In this document: piece by piece, positions 1 to 6,748 of the stretch
How positions within the stretch are numbered: the first letter of the stretch is position 1
Layout of the letters: every line of letters starts with the position of its first letter
Position numbers and translations under genes: made by a program
Source: Ignavibacteriaceae bacterium
Lineage (GTDB): Bacteria; Bacteroidota; Ignavibacteria; Ignavibacteriales; Ignavibacteriaceae
DNA length: 35,187 nucleotides
Assembly: GCA_013388515.1 (NCBI GenBank)
Contig: JACAFC010000253.1
Coordinates: 1-35,187 of the forward strand
Direction of reading: 5' to 3'
Notes under the pieces: model-generated
What the model was told of the DNA's origin: nothing
Seen by the model: only the letters and a program-made list of their open reading frames with translations
Databases searched by the model: none

Positions 1-7
1 AAAAAAA

Positions 8-114
8 GGAACAACCAGGAGGTTGTTCCCTACATAAATGTTTTTAATAATTAGGTTTAGTTGATAGAAAATTCCCCCAAAAAAATTGTACGGAATGACC
101 TCCTGGTCATTCCG
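8..114. repeat. REP/BIME-like inverted hairpin pair, copy 1
   Basis: Two hairpins about 62 bp apart. The first (8-29) has arms GGAACAACC and GGTTGTTCC around an AGGA loop. The second (91-114) has arms CGGAATGACC and GGTCATTCCG around TCCT. Read on the minus strand the second becomes GGAATGACC, AGGA, GGTCATTCC followed by GTACA, while the first is followed by CTACA. The two are therefore the same element in opposite orientation, the layout of a BIME made from two REP-type units. They differ by CA/TG swaps in both arms that keep the pairing. They lie 3' of the minus-strand gene that ends at 264 and could also protect or end its transcript. The element family name is inferred by structure; no RAYT transposase is in the window. 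Confidence 0.8.
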
Positions 115-144
115 CCATTTGCGATGATATAAAACTGAAAAAAA

Positions 145-252
145 GGAACAACCGGGAGGTTGTTCCCTACATAAATGTTTTTAATAATTAGGTTTAGTTG
201 ATAGAAAATCTCCCCCAAAAAAATTGTACGGAATGACCTCCTGGTCATTCCG
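145..252. repeat. REP/BIME-like inverted hairpin pair, copy 2
   Basis: Near-identical tandem copy of the unit at 8-114, offset by 137-138 bp. Hairpins lie at 145-166 (loop GGGA instead of AGGA) and 229-252 (loop TCCT). The sequence between the hairpins is also conserved, apart from a one-base insertion before the run of C. The duplication thus covers hairpins plus spacer (about 4-116 and 141-254), with about 25 bp of unrelated sequence between copies. The last hairpin is 11 bp from the stop of the neighbouring minus-strand gene. Confidence 0.8.
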
Positions 253-263
253 CCGTTTGTTTA

Positions 264-1664
264 TTATTGAAGTAGAATAAGCTTTCTTGTTTCTGTGAAA
301 GAACCAGCTTGCAGCTGGTAAAAATATACCCCGCTTGTTAAACCATTTGCGTACCATTTCTGCGAATAAATACCTGCTGGCTTTTCTTCTGCTATTAGTG
401 TTGAAATTACCTTTCCCAAAGCATCAAATATTTTTAATGTAACAAAAGAAGCAGAAGGAATTGTAAAAGTAATGTTGGTTACTGGATTAAATGGATTAGG
501 GTAATTTTGTGATAGGTAAAATCCATCAGCGGCAAAAGTATTTTCATTATTTGCATCTCCAACTACACCAATTGAGTAACAGCTAAGAGTATTTTCTTCT
601 TCATCATAACTCCAAAACAAATCATTCAAATAAACTTCTGCTGCAGAAGAAGGTAAATTATATTTTTTTATAATAGTTCCGGTTAATGGCTCAATTTGGC
701 TTACACTGTCAGTAGCTGCCCATAGATAGTTATTTCCATAACACAGATACTCCGGCGAATCGCTAAGTTCAATTAATGGCGCTGATGGTACTTCCGAAAC
801 AAGTGCAGGATCAAACTTGACTATACCATGTTTATCCATTGTGGAAATTCCAGCGTAAAGAAAGTTTCCATCGCTTGCGAATCCGCCATTTAACACTACT
901 GATGAACCTAGTGGTAATTGATTTGATGAACGGCTGGCTGCTAAATCTACCTTGAATACACCTTCTATATAACCCGTACCTGAAGGATCGCCATAACCAC
1001 CGGTAGCCCAGAATTCACCTTTATAAAAAGTCATGTTGTGTATCCATGAAACTCCATTTGGAATGGACTCCTGTGTTAAATAATAAGTGAATATTACTTC
1101 GGCGTTTGATGGATTTATCTTATAAATTTTACCACTTGGTGCACTTGGATAATCATGTTTGTAAAGGTAGATAAATGTTCCATCGGTTGAAATGCATGGG
1201 TCAATTCCATCTTGTGTGGAAGCTGGTAATTGAAACGTTTGCTCAGGTTCAATATAAGATCTATAAAATGGATTTGGGTTTTCCAATGTTCCATCTACTA
1301 AAGTTATATCAATACCTGTTACTCCTATTCCTCCTGATAAAGTAACCGGAGTAAGCTTACCCCATGTTCCATAAACTCCCCACGGGTCAGTCATTTCAAA
1401 GTGATTGTCCGTGGATGCAGTCATTACTGACACTAGATAATACACGCCATCAGCCAATCCCGATATTGTGTATGCACCTGGGGCATCTATTTGAACTGGT
1501 ATTGCTTCGCTATCCAAATTTGGATCTGTAAAAGCGGCAACAAATATTTTATTTGTGTCTGGGCCTGTGTAAGTGATATTCCCAGAGATCGAAGTTCCCA
1601 TAATTTTATAATTGAATGCAATTACTGCAAGTACAAAAAAATATTTAATGAATAAATGTTTCAT
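264..1664 (-). CDS. T9SS type A sorting domain protein with beta-propeller-like middle
   Basis: A 466-residue secreted protein of unknown substrate. The N-terminus (MKHLFIKYFFVLAVIAF) looks like a signal peptide. Residues about 24-115 resemble a carboxypeptidase-regulatory / beta-sandwich domain (ISGNITYTGP, then GAYTISGLADGVYYL). The middle (about 145-365) has repeated short beta-strand units ending in phrases such as GTFIYLY, GEFWATGGYGD, GNFLYAGIS and NNYLWAATDS, typical of a propeller. The last 80 or so residues are a T9SS C-terminal sorting domain (QNYPNPFNP, then SGVYFYQLQAG and TRKLILLQ). It would cross the inner membrane by Sec and the outer membrane by T9SS, then be attached to the surface or released. 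There is no clear Shine-Dalgarno before the ATG. It stands alone, with REP-like repeats behind its stop. Confidence 0.85.
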   Translation of the reverse strand: MKHLFIKYFFVLAVIAFNYKIMGTSISGNITYTGPDTNKIFVAAFTDPNLDSEAIPVQIDAPGAYTISGLADGVYYLVSVMTASTDNHFEMTDPWGVYGTWGKLTPVTLSGGIGVTGIDITLVDGTLENPNPFYRSYIEPEQTFQLPASTQDGIDPCISTDGTFIYLYKHDYPSAPSGKIYKINPSNAEVIFTYYLTQESIPNGVSWIHNMTFYKGEFWATGGYGDPSGTGYIEGVFKVDLAASRSSNQLPLGSSVVLNGGFASDGNFLYAGISTMDKHGIVKFDPALVSEVPSAPLIELSDSPEYLCYGNNYLWAATDSVSQIEPLTGTIIKKYNLPSSAAEVYLNDLFWSYDEEENTLSCYSIGVVGDANNENTFAADGFYLSQNYPNPFNPVTNITFTIPSASFVTLKIFDALGKVISTLIAEEKPAGIYSQKWYANGLTSGVYFYQLQAGSFTETRKLILLQ

Positions 1665-2035
1665 GCTGGTAACTTATAATATTGTTAATGTGATTTAATG
1701 TCACAATAATGTAGCAAGTTGTGTGCCCACTCAACAATATTTGATGTGAATGAGCATCATGGTTTAAGAATTTTGGAATATTGTTTATATGTTGAGACAC
1801 TTATTGAAAATGACGTGAAATTTATTCTAAAGTTAATGAGTTAAGTTGTAATAATGTGAGTGTAAGCATAAGAGTGAAAAAGATTAAACTATTGTAAAAT
1901 GATTTCGATAATTTTGTTTGAGGTTATCTCAGTTTAAATTTTTTCAAACTCACCAGCGAGAAAAAGAGAAGGTAAAATTTAGAAGAAGAAGTAAAATTAA
2001 CTCTCCAGTTAAATGATATTAGCCAATTAAGGCTG
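1665..2035. other. non-coding AT-rich gap between divergent genes
   Basis: This stretch lies between the start of the minus-strand T9SS gene and recN, so it should hold both promoters. No ORF of note and no hairpin was found. One match to the Bacteroidota-type -7 box TAnnTTTG lies at 1909-1916, but no TTG lies at the expected distance upstream, so a promoter is not claimed. Confidence 0.5.
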
Positions 2036-2076
2036 TCTGCGAAAATCTGCTAAATCAGAGTCATCTGCGTTCTATT
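2036..2076. repeat. interspersed TCTGCG-type repeat element
   Basis: The segment carries three TCTGC units at 2036, 2046 and 2064, joined by AAATCAGAGTCA, and ends in TTCTATT. From memory this matches a short low-complexity element (CATCTGCGTTCTATT type) found between genes in many Bacteroidota-like genomes. That recall is not checked here. It lies about 65 bp upstream of recN. Confidence 0.45.
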
Positions 2077-2123
2077 GATCATAGTTTTCTGTTTGAAATA
2101 TCCTCAAATAAAATTATGTTTTA

Positions 2124-2137
2124 CCTAAAATTTTAGG
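2124..2137. promoter_or_regulatory. 14-bp perfect palindrome just before recN
   Basis: CCTAAAATTTTAGG is a perfect inverted repeat ending 4 bp before the recN ATG, so it overlaps where a ribosome binding site would be. It could be an operator; recN is damage-inducible in well-studied bacteria. An AT-rich palindrome of this length can also arise by chance, and no second copy was seen in the window. Confidence 0.3.
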
Positions 2138-2141
2138 GTTT

Positions 2142-3851
2142 ATGATTAAATCGCTCCTCATACAAGATTACGCATTGATTGAAAAAATAGAAGTTGATTT
2201 CAAGTCTGGCTTAAACATTATAACTGGGGAAACCGGTGCGGGCAAATCAATTATAATAGATGCTATGAGCTTGCTTCTTGGAGAAAGAGCTTCCAGTGAT
2301 GTAATCCGAAAGGGAGCTGATAAATCCATAGTTGAAGGAATTTTTGAAATTAATAAAAATAAAAAAGTAAAAACTTTTCTTGCTGAAAATGAACTTGATG
2401 ACCTGCCTGAATTAATTATCCGCCGTGAAATATCTTCCAAAGGTTCCAACCGCTGTTTTGTAAATGATTCTCCTGTTGCATTAAACATTATCAAAGACTT
2501 AGGTGATTTACTAGTTGACTTGCACGGACAGCATGAGCACCAATCACTTCTTAAGAAAGAAACTCACATAAATTTCTTAGATGGATTTGGAAACAATGAA
2601 GAATTATTGCGCACCTACAAATGGCTTTTCACATCGCTTAATAAGCTATTGGCAGAATTGAAGGAAATAAAAGATAAAGATGCGGCATATAAGGAAAAAA
2701 GGGATATACTTGAGTTTCAAATGAAAGAAATAGATGCTGTATCTCCTCAACCGGATGAAGAAAAAAAACTGTTAGAGGAATTAAAAATTTTTGAAAATTC
2801 TGAGAAACTTTTAGGGCTAACTACTACAATTTATGAACAATTGTATGACTCGGAAAACTCTGTTCAAGATATTCTGAGCAAAATTAAAAATGATCTAAGC
2901 GAGCTTGCAAAAATTGATTCATCATTTAATGAATCCAATAATGAATGTGAATCAGCGCTGACTCTAGTAAATGATATTTCCGATTTTATCAGAACGTACA
3001 AAGAAAAAATTGACATCGAACCGGAACAGATTGAAGCTGCACGGGAACGTTTAGGTTCAATAAATCTGTTAAAGAAAAAGTACGGCGGATCAATTGAATC
3101 AATTCTTGAATTGAGGAAAAAAATAGGCGAGGAGTTTGCCGCTGCTGACAACTATTCGCTGAATATTTCGGATTTGGAAAAGAAAATTAATGCCGTTCGG
3201 GACAATGCAAGCGCAGCCGCAGAAAAACTTTCGAAGGAGCGATTGAAAATTTCCAAGAATGTGAAAAAGGAAATTGAATCAGTTTTAGCCGAACTAGGAA
3301 TACCAAATGCAAAATTCGAAGTAAGAATCACTCAGAGAGAAATAAATCAAAATGAAGGAAACAGTTTAAGATTCAACAATAAAAATTATGCTTATGATTC
3401 AAACGGTTGTGATGAAGTAGAATTTTTCATTTCAACAAACCTTGGAGAAGATGTAAAACCCTTAGTAAAAGTTGCATCCGGCGGTGAAGTCTCTCGAATA
3501 ATGCTAGCACTTAAATCTGTGCTTGCAAAGAATGACAAGCTTCCATTATTGATTTTCGATGAAATAGATTCTGGAATAAGTGGAAACATTGCACAAAAAG
3601 TTGGTCAAGCTTTAAAATCACTTGCGTCATATCATCAGATAATAGCAATTACTCACCTTCCTCAAATTGCTGCATATTCAGACCAACATTATGCAGTTGA
3701 GAAAAAAACAATTGAAGACAGGGTAGTGAGCTCAATCCGTAAGTTAGATGAGCGCGGCAAAGTAATTGAAGTGGCAAAACTGCTTAGTGGTGAAAAAGTG
3801 ACCGACACAAGCATCAAGAGTGCAAGAGAATTGATTGAAACCAAAGCTTAA
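2142..3851 (+). CDS. recN: DNA repair protein RecN
   Basis: SMC-like ATPase of recombinational double-strand-break repair, acting on DNA in the cytoplasm. At 569 residues it is close to the usual 550-570. Walker A GETGAGKS is at residues 29-36. The RecN motif LVDLHGQHEHQSLL is near residue 125. A long charged coiled-coil region covers about 150-370. The ABC signature VASGGEVSR is at 444-452, Walker B LLIFDEIDSG starts at 469 with D473/E474, and the ITHLPQIAA switch follows. All catalytic elements are intact. It appears to be a single-gene unit with no clear terminator behind it. Its start is supported by the family N-terminus (SLLIQDYALIEK), not by a strong Shine-Dalgarno. Confidence 0.97.
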   Translation: MIKSLLIQDYALIEKIEVDFKSGLNIITGETGAGKSIIIDAMSLLLGERASSDVIRKGADKSIVEGIFEINKNKKVKTFLAENELDDLPELIIRREISSKGSNRCFVNDSPVALNIIKDLGDLLVDLHGQHEHQSLLKKETHINFLDGFGNNEELLRTYKWLFTSLNKLLAELKEIKDKDAAYKEKRDILEFQMKEIDAVSPQPDEEKKLLEELKIFENSEKLLGLTTTIYEQLYDSENSVQDILSKIKNDLSELAKIDSSFNESNNECESALTLVNDISDFIRTYKEKIDIEPEQIEAARERLGSINLLKKKYGGSIESILELRKKIGEEFAAADNYSLNISDLEKKINAVRDNASAAAEKLSKERLKISKNVKKEIESVLAELGIPNAKFEVRITQREINQNEGNSLRFNNKNYAYDSNGCDEVEFFISTNLGEDVKPLVKVASGGEVSRIMLALKSVLAKNDKLPLLIFDEIDSGISGNIAQKVGQALKSLASYHQIIAITHLPQIAAYSDQHYAVEKKTIEDRVVSSIRKLDERGKVIEVAKLLSGEKVTDTSIKSARELIETKA

Positions 3852-3990
3852 TTCTTGGTTCAAAAATTGCTTTATTTTATGCGCTTTATGTCACATTTAA
3901 TCTAATAGTCTACTTATCTAAATAAAATTGTTTGATTTCAGCAGAAATAATTTAGAAATTTAAAGAAACAATAAAACAAAAGGAGCAAAT

Positions 3991-4875
3991 ATGAAGAAAC
4001 TACTTACTTTTTTTGTGCTCTTTGTACTCTGTTCTGGCAGTGTACTATCCCAAGTGGAAGATAGATTTGCTGCTCTTACTGAAAAAAATGTTCAGCTCTA
4101 TGCACAACCATTTGCTACAGCGTTCGGTACAGCAATGAATTCGGGCGGCTACCATTCTGCAGATGTTGCAAGTTTATTCGGGTTTTCAATTAGTTTTCAG
4201 GGAATGTACATGTTAATTCCAGATGATGATTTAACTTTTACACCTACCTTACCGGATGGTTACACCAGCGGACCAACCGCAACAATTTTTGGCGATAAGG
4301 GAGCCGCTTATGCAGGTCCTGCAGGATATATCACTACACCTCCGGGAGTAAATCTGTCTGCAATGCCAATGGCTCTGCCGCAAATTGGAATTAGTTTAAT
4401 GGGAACTGAGGTATTATTCCGTTACCTTCCAGAAATTAAAATTGGTGATAGTGGAGAAAAGTTAAGTTTATTCGGAATTGGAGCGAAACACAGCATCAGC
4501 AGATATATACCTTTAATTCCTATTGATGTTGCCGTACAAGTTCTATATAGTAAATTAGAAATTACTGATTTGTTAGAATCGAAGAATTTAGCTTTCAATG
4601 CGCATGCAAGTAAAACTTTTGGTGTTTTTACTCCGTACTTTGGATTACAATATGAATCTTCATCTTTAGATTTAAGCTACACCATTAAGGGAGATCCGGC
4701 TAGCGGTGACCCAGAATTAAGAACAGATAAAAAAGTTGGTGTTTCACTTGATGGAGATAATACTTTTAGAACTACACTTGGAGCAGCACTAAAACTGGCG
4801 ATTTTTGTACTAAATGCCGATGTGAATTTAGGTGCACAAACTACATTTACCGGCGGTTTATCTTTTGAATTTTAA
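3991..4875 (+). CDS. DUF6588-like outer-membrane beta-barrel protein
   Basis: A 294-residue protein with a clear signal peptide (MKKLLTFFVLFVLCSGSVLSQ). The mature part is rich in alternating hydrophobic strands and ends in GGLSFEF; a terminal Phe is typical of outer-membrane barrels. The early motif (FGTAMNSGGYHSADV, then SLFGFSISFQGMYM) resembles the Bacteroidota DUF6588 family, whose function is unknown. Family assignment is from memory of this pattern. AAAGGAG at 3979-3985 gives a good ribosome binding site 5 bp from the ATG. A lipoprotein gene follows 13 bp downstream, and both probably share the terminator at 5455, so they may form an outer-membrane pair. Confidence 0.7.
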   Translation: MKKLLTFFVLFVLCSGSVLSQVEDRFAALTEKNVQLYAQPFATAFGTAMNSGGYHSADVASLFGFSISFQGMYMLIPDDDLTFTPTLPDGYTSGPTATIFGDKGAAYAGPAGYITTPPGVNLSAMPMALPQIGISLMGTEVLFRYLPEIKIGDSGEKLSLFGIGAKHSISRYIPLIPIDVAVQVLYSKLEITDLLESKNLAFNAHASKTFGVFTPYFGLQYESSSLDLSYTIKGDPASGDPELRTDKKVGVSLDGDNTFRTTLGAALKLAIFVLNADVNLGAQTTFTGGLSFEF

Positions 4876-4877
4876 TT

Positions 4878-4883
4878 TGGAGA
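4878..4883 (+). promoter_or_regulatory. ribosome binding site fixing the lipoprotein start
   Basis: TGGAGA lies 5 bp before ATG 4889. An in-frame ATG at 4832 also exists, but it lies inside the upstream gene and would put 19 charged and polar residues before the signal peptide. This site therefore supports 4889 as the start. Confidence 0.6.
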
Positions 4884-4888
4884 GAAAA

Positions 4889-5437
4889 ATGAATAGAATA
4901 ATTAAATTATTTGTTGTGATTTTTGCAGTTGCGTTATCCTTTACTTCCACCAGTTGTGATGAATTCAGTTCGTTCCCAATCAACATACCATTTTCTATAA
5001 CTGTTGTAACTCAGGGAAGTAATAATCCCGCAATCTCAAATGCTCAATATTGTTTAACTGAATCAGAAACATATGAAGATTACGTTGATGATATTGAAGG
5101 GTTGACGTTTGTTCAAGCTGCATTCAGAACTGATTCGGTAAAGAATATTACTAACGGTACTATAAAGATTACACTTAGTGTAATTGGCGGGTCAACAATT
5201 TTCCAGAAAACGTTATCCAATATAAATCCTGCAGACTATAAGAGCCCGAACGGACCATTTGTACTTGCTCTAACTGATACAGAAATTCAAGCATTGAATA
5301 CTTATTTTAATCAATATCTCGAAAATCCAAATCAATGTTTGCAAGCTACAGTAGAAGCAACTGTAAATACAGGAACACCACCATACTATTTAAAAGGCAT
5401 AATAGACATGGTTGTTGAAGCTGAAACGAAAATCTGA
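4889..5437 (+). CDS. small putative lipoprotein
   Basis: A 182-residue protein. The N-terminus MNRIIKLFVVIFAVALSF is a signal peptide followed by TSTSC, a plausible lipobox with the acylated Cys near residue 23. The mature domain (about 28-182) is a beta-rich sequence of no family I recognise, with strands such as FSITVVTQG, TIKITLSVIGG and LQATVEATVN; two further Cys residues (about 50 and 150) might pair. It sits 13 bp after the DUF6588-like barrel gene and before a strong terminator, so the two are very likely co-transcribed and may work together in the outer membrane. Function unknown. Confidence 0.75.
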   Translation: MNRIIKLFVVIFAVALSFTSTSCDEFSSFPINIPFSITVVTQGSNNPAISNAQYCLTESETYEDYVDDIEGLTFVQAAFRTDSVKNITNGTIKITLSVIGGSTIFQKTLSNINPADYKSPNGPFVLALTDTEIQALNTYFNQYLENPNQCLQATVEATVNTGTPPYYLKGIIDMVVEAETKI

Positions 5438-5454
5438 GTAAGCTAATTAAAGTT

Positions 5455-5492
5455 AAAAAATCCTTGGAGTATAATTACTCCAAGGATTTTTT
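5455..5492 (+). terminator. rho-independent terminator
   Basis: Perfect stem TCCTTGGAGT / ACTCCAAGGA around the loop ATAATT, extended by AAAAAA on the left and TTTTTT on the right. It lies 17 bp after the lipoprotein stop and 11 bp before hemW. It ends the barrel/lipoprotein unit and separates it from hemW. Confidence 0.92.
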
Positions 5493-5503
5493 ATTTTAAA
5501 ACG

Positions 5504-6658
5504 ATGAATAATTTATCAGAAAACAAATCGAGAGAAACAGCAATTTATATTCACATCCCTTTCTGTGAACACAAGTGTATCTATTGCGATTTTTACTCAA
5601 TCATAACAAAGGAGAATGTTTTATCATTTATTAAAGCTTTAAAAGACGAAATAGGTTTTTATTCAGAATCGAATACCAGCAGTAGGAAAATAACCTCGAT
5701 ATTTTTTGGAGGAGGAACTCCTTCACTTATTTCGCCGGTTTACATAAAAGAAATAATCGAGTTGATAAAAAACAGCTTTACTGTTTCTGTTGATGTTGAA
5801 GTTACACTGGAAACTAATCCCGGTACTGTTGAAGAAACTAAGCTTGGGGAATTCAAACAAATTGGCATAAATCGTTTGAGCATTGGAATCCAATCATTTA
5901 ATGATGATGAGTTGAAATTTCTTACACGAATTCATACCAAACAAAACGCAATTAATACAGTTGTGTATGCAAAAGAATTGGGGTTTGAAAATATAAGTAT
6001 AGATTTAATTTTCAATCTTCCTAATCAAACCAAAAGTGGTTGGGAAGAAAATTTAAGAACAGCAATCTCCCTTCCTATAAATCACATATCAGCCTACAGC
6101 TTAATATTGGAGCGTGGAACAATACTTAACAAAATGGTGCTCGATGGGAAAGTAAAAATTCAAGATGAAGACCATGACGCAGATTTGTATGAAACCACAA
6201 TTGATTTACTTATTGAGAATGGTTTTTATCAGTACGAGGTATCTAATTTTACTAAACCGGGTTTCGAATGCAGGCACAATAATTCCTACTGGCATTATAA
6301 TGATTATTTCGGATTCGGACCGTCAGCTCATTCATTTATTGATGGAAAAAGATATTGGAATTTTTCAAGTCTTAAAAAGTACATAAATGAAATTGATGTA
6401 AATCGCCAAGCTGTTGCTGGTAGTGAAATTCTTACTAAGGAAGAAAAACTAAATGAATATGTTATGCTTGCCTTAGGAAGCAATGGAATTAAATCTAATC
6501 AAATGAAAACGCTTTTTGGCAAAAACTGGTTAATAAAAAAAAATGGTTATTTAGAAGAATTGGAGCGAGAGGGCTATCTTGTTAAGCAAAACGGTTTTAT
6601 AAAGCTTACAAAAGCAGGTTATGCTGTTTGTGATGAAATAATAAAAAACTTAATGTGA
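5504..6658 (+). CDS. hemW: radical SAM heme chaperone HemW
   Basis: A 384-residue radical SAM protein of the coproporphyrinogen-oxidase-like HemW group, thought to bind heme and pass it to target proteins in the cytoplasm. The 4Fe-4S motif C21-x3-C25-x2-C28 (PFCEHKCIYCDF) is followed by Asp-Phe, as in HemW, not by the Cys-Gly-Cys of true HemN. GGGTPS (69-74) binds SAM. Further family signatures are ETNPGT, RLSIGIQSF, NISIDLIFNLP and HNNSYW, and a HemN C-terminal winged domain ends the protein. Length matches the family. The ATG lies right after the terminator, with no visible Shine-Dalgarno. HemN was considered and is less likely: the long N-terminal region is missing. Confidence 0.93.
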   Translation: MNNLSENKSRETAIYIHIPFCEHKCIYCDFYSIITKENVLSFIKALKDEIGFYSESNTSSRKITSIFFGGGTPSLISPVYIKEIIELIKNSFTVSVDVEVTLETNPGTVEETKLGEFKQIGINRLSIGIQSFNDDELKFLTRIHTKQNAINTVVYAKELGFENISIDLIFNLPNQTKSGWEENLRTAISLPINHISAYSLILERGTILNKMVLDGKVKIQDEDHDADLYETTIDLLIENGFYQYEVSNFTKPGFECRHNNSYWHYNDYFGFGPSAHSFIDGKRYWNFSSLKKYINEIDVNRQAVAGSEILTKEEKLNEYVMLALGSNGIKSNQMKTLFGKNWLIKKNGYLEELEREGYLVKQNGFIKLTKAGYAVCDEIIKNLM

Positions 6659-6748
6659 CAATTTTTCCAGAACTAAATTTCTTATTTTAACTTTAGAGAA
6701 AGATAGGATTTGGGCCAATTTAATTCTAGAAATTTTAAGGGAGAGTGA

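Noticed and set aside
57-248. Small minus-strand ORF with a repeated MTRRSFRTIFLGE peptide
   Set aside because: It is read through the two REP-like hairpin units; the peptide repeat only reflects the DNA duplication, with no ribosome binding site.
1-260. CRISPR array
   Set aside because: There are only two long units with conserved spacer sequence between hairpins; a CRISPR would have short repeats and unique spacers.
1909-1916. Bacteroidota-type promoter upstream of recN
   Set aside because: The TAnnTTTG match has no TTG at about the expected 19-21 bp distance; such matches are frequent in AT-rich DNA.
4832-4888. Upstream ATG for the lipoprotein gene
   Set aside because: It lies inside the preceding gene and would bury the signal peptide behind 19 residues; ATG 4889 has a TGGAGA site and a clean signal peptide.
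5504-6658. Oxygen-independent coproporphyrinogen oxidase (HemN)
   Set aside because: The cluster motif is followed by Asp-Phe and not Cys, and the HemN N-terminal extension is absent; HemW fits better.
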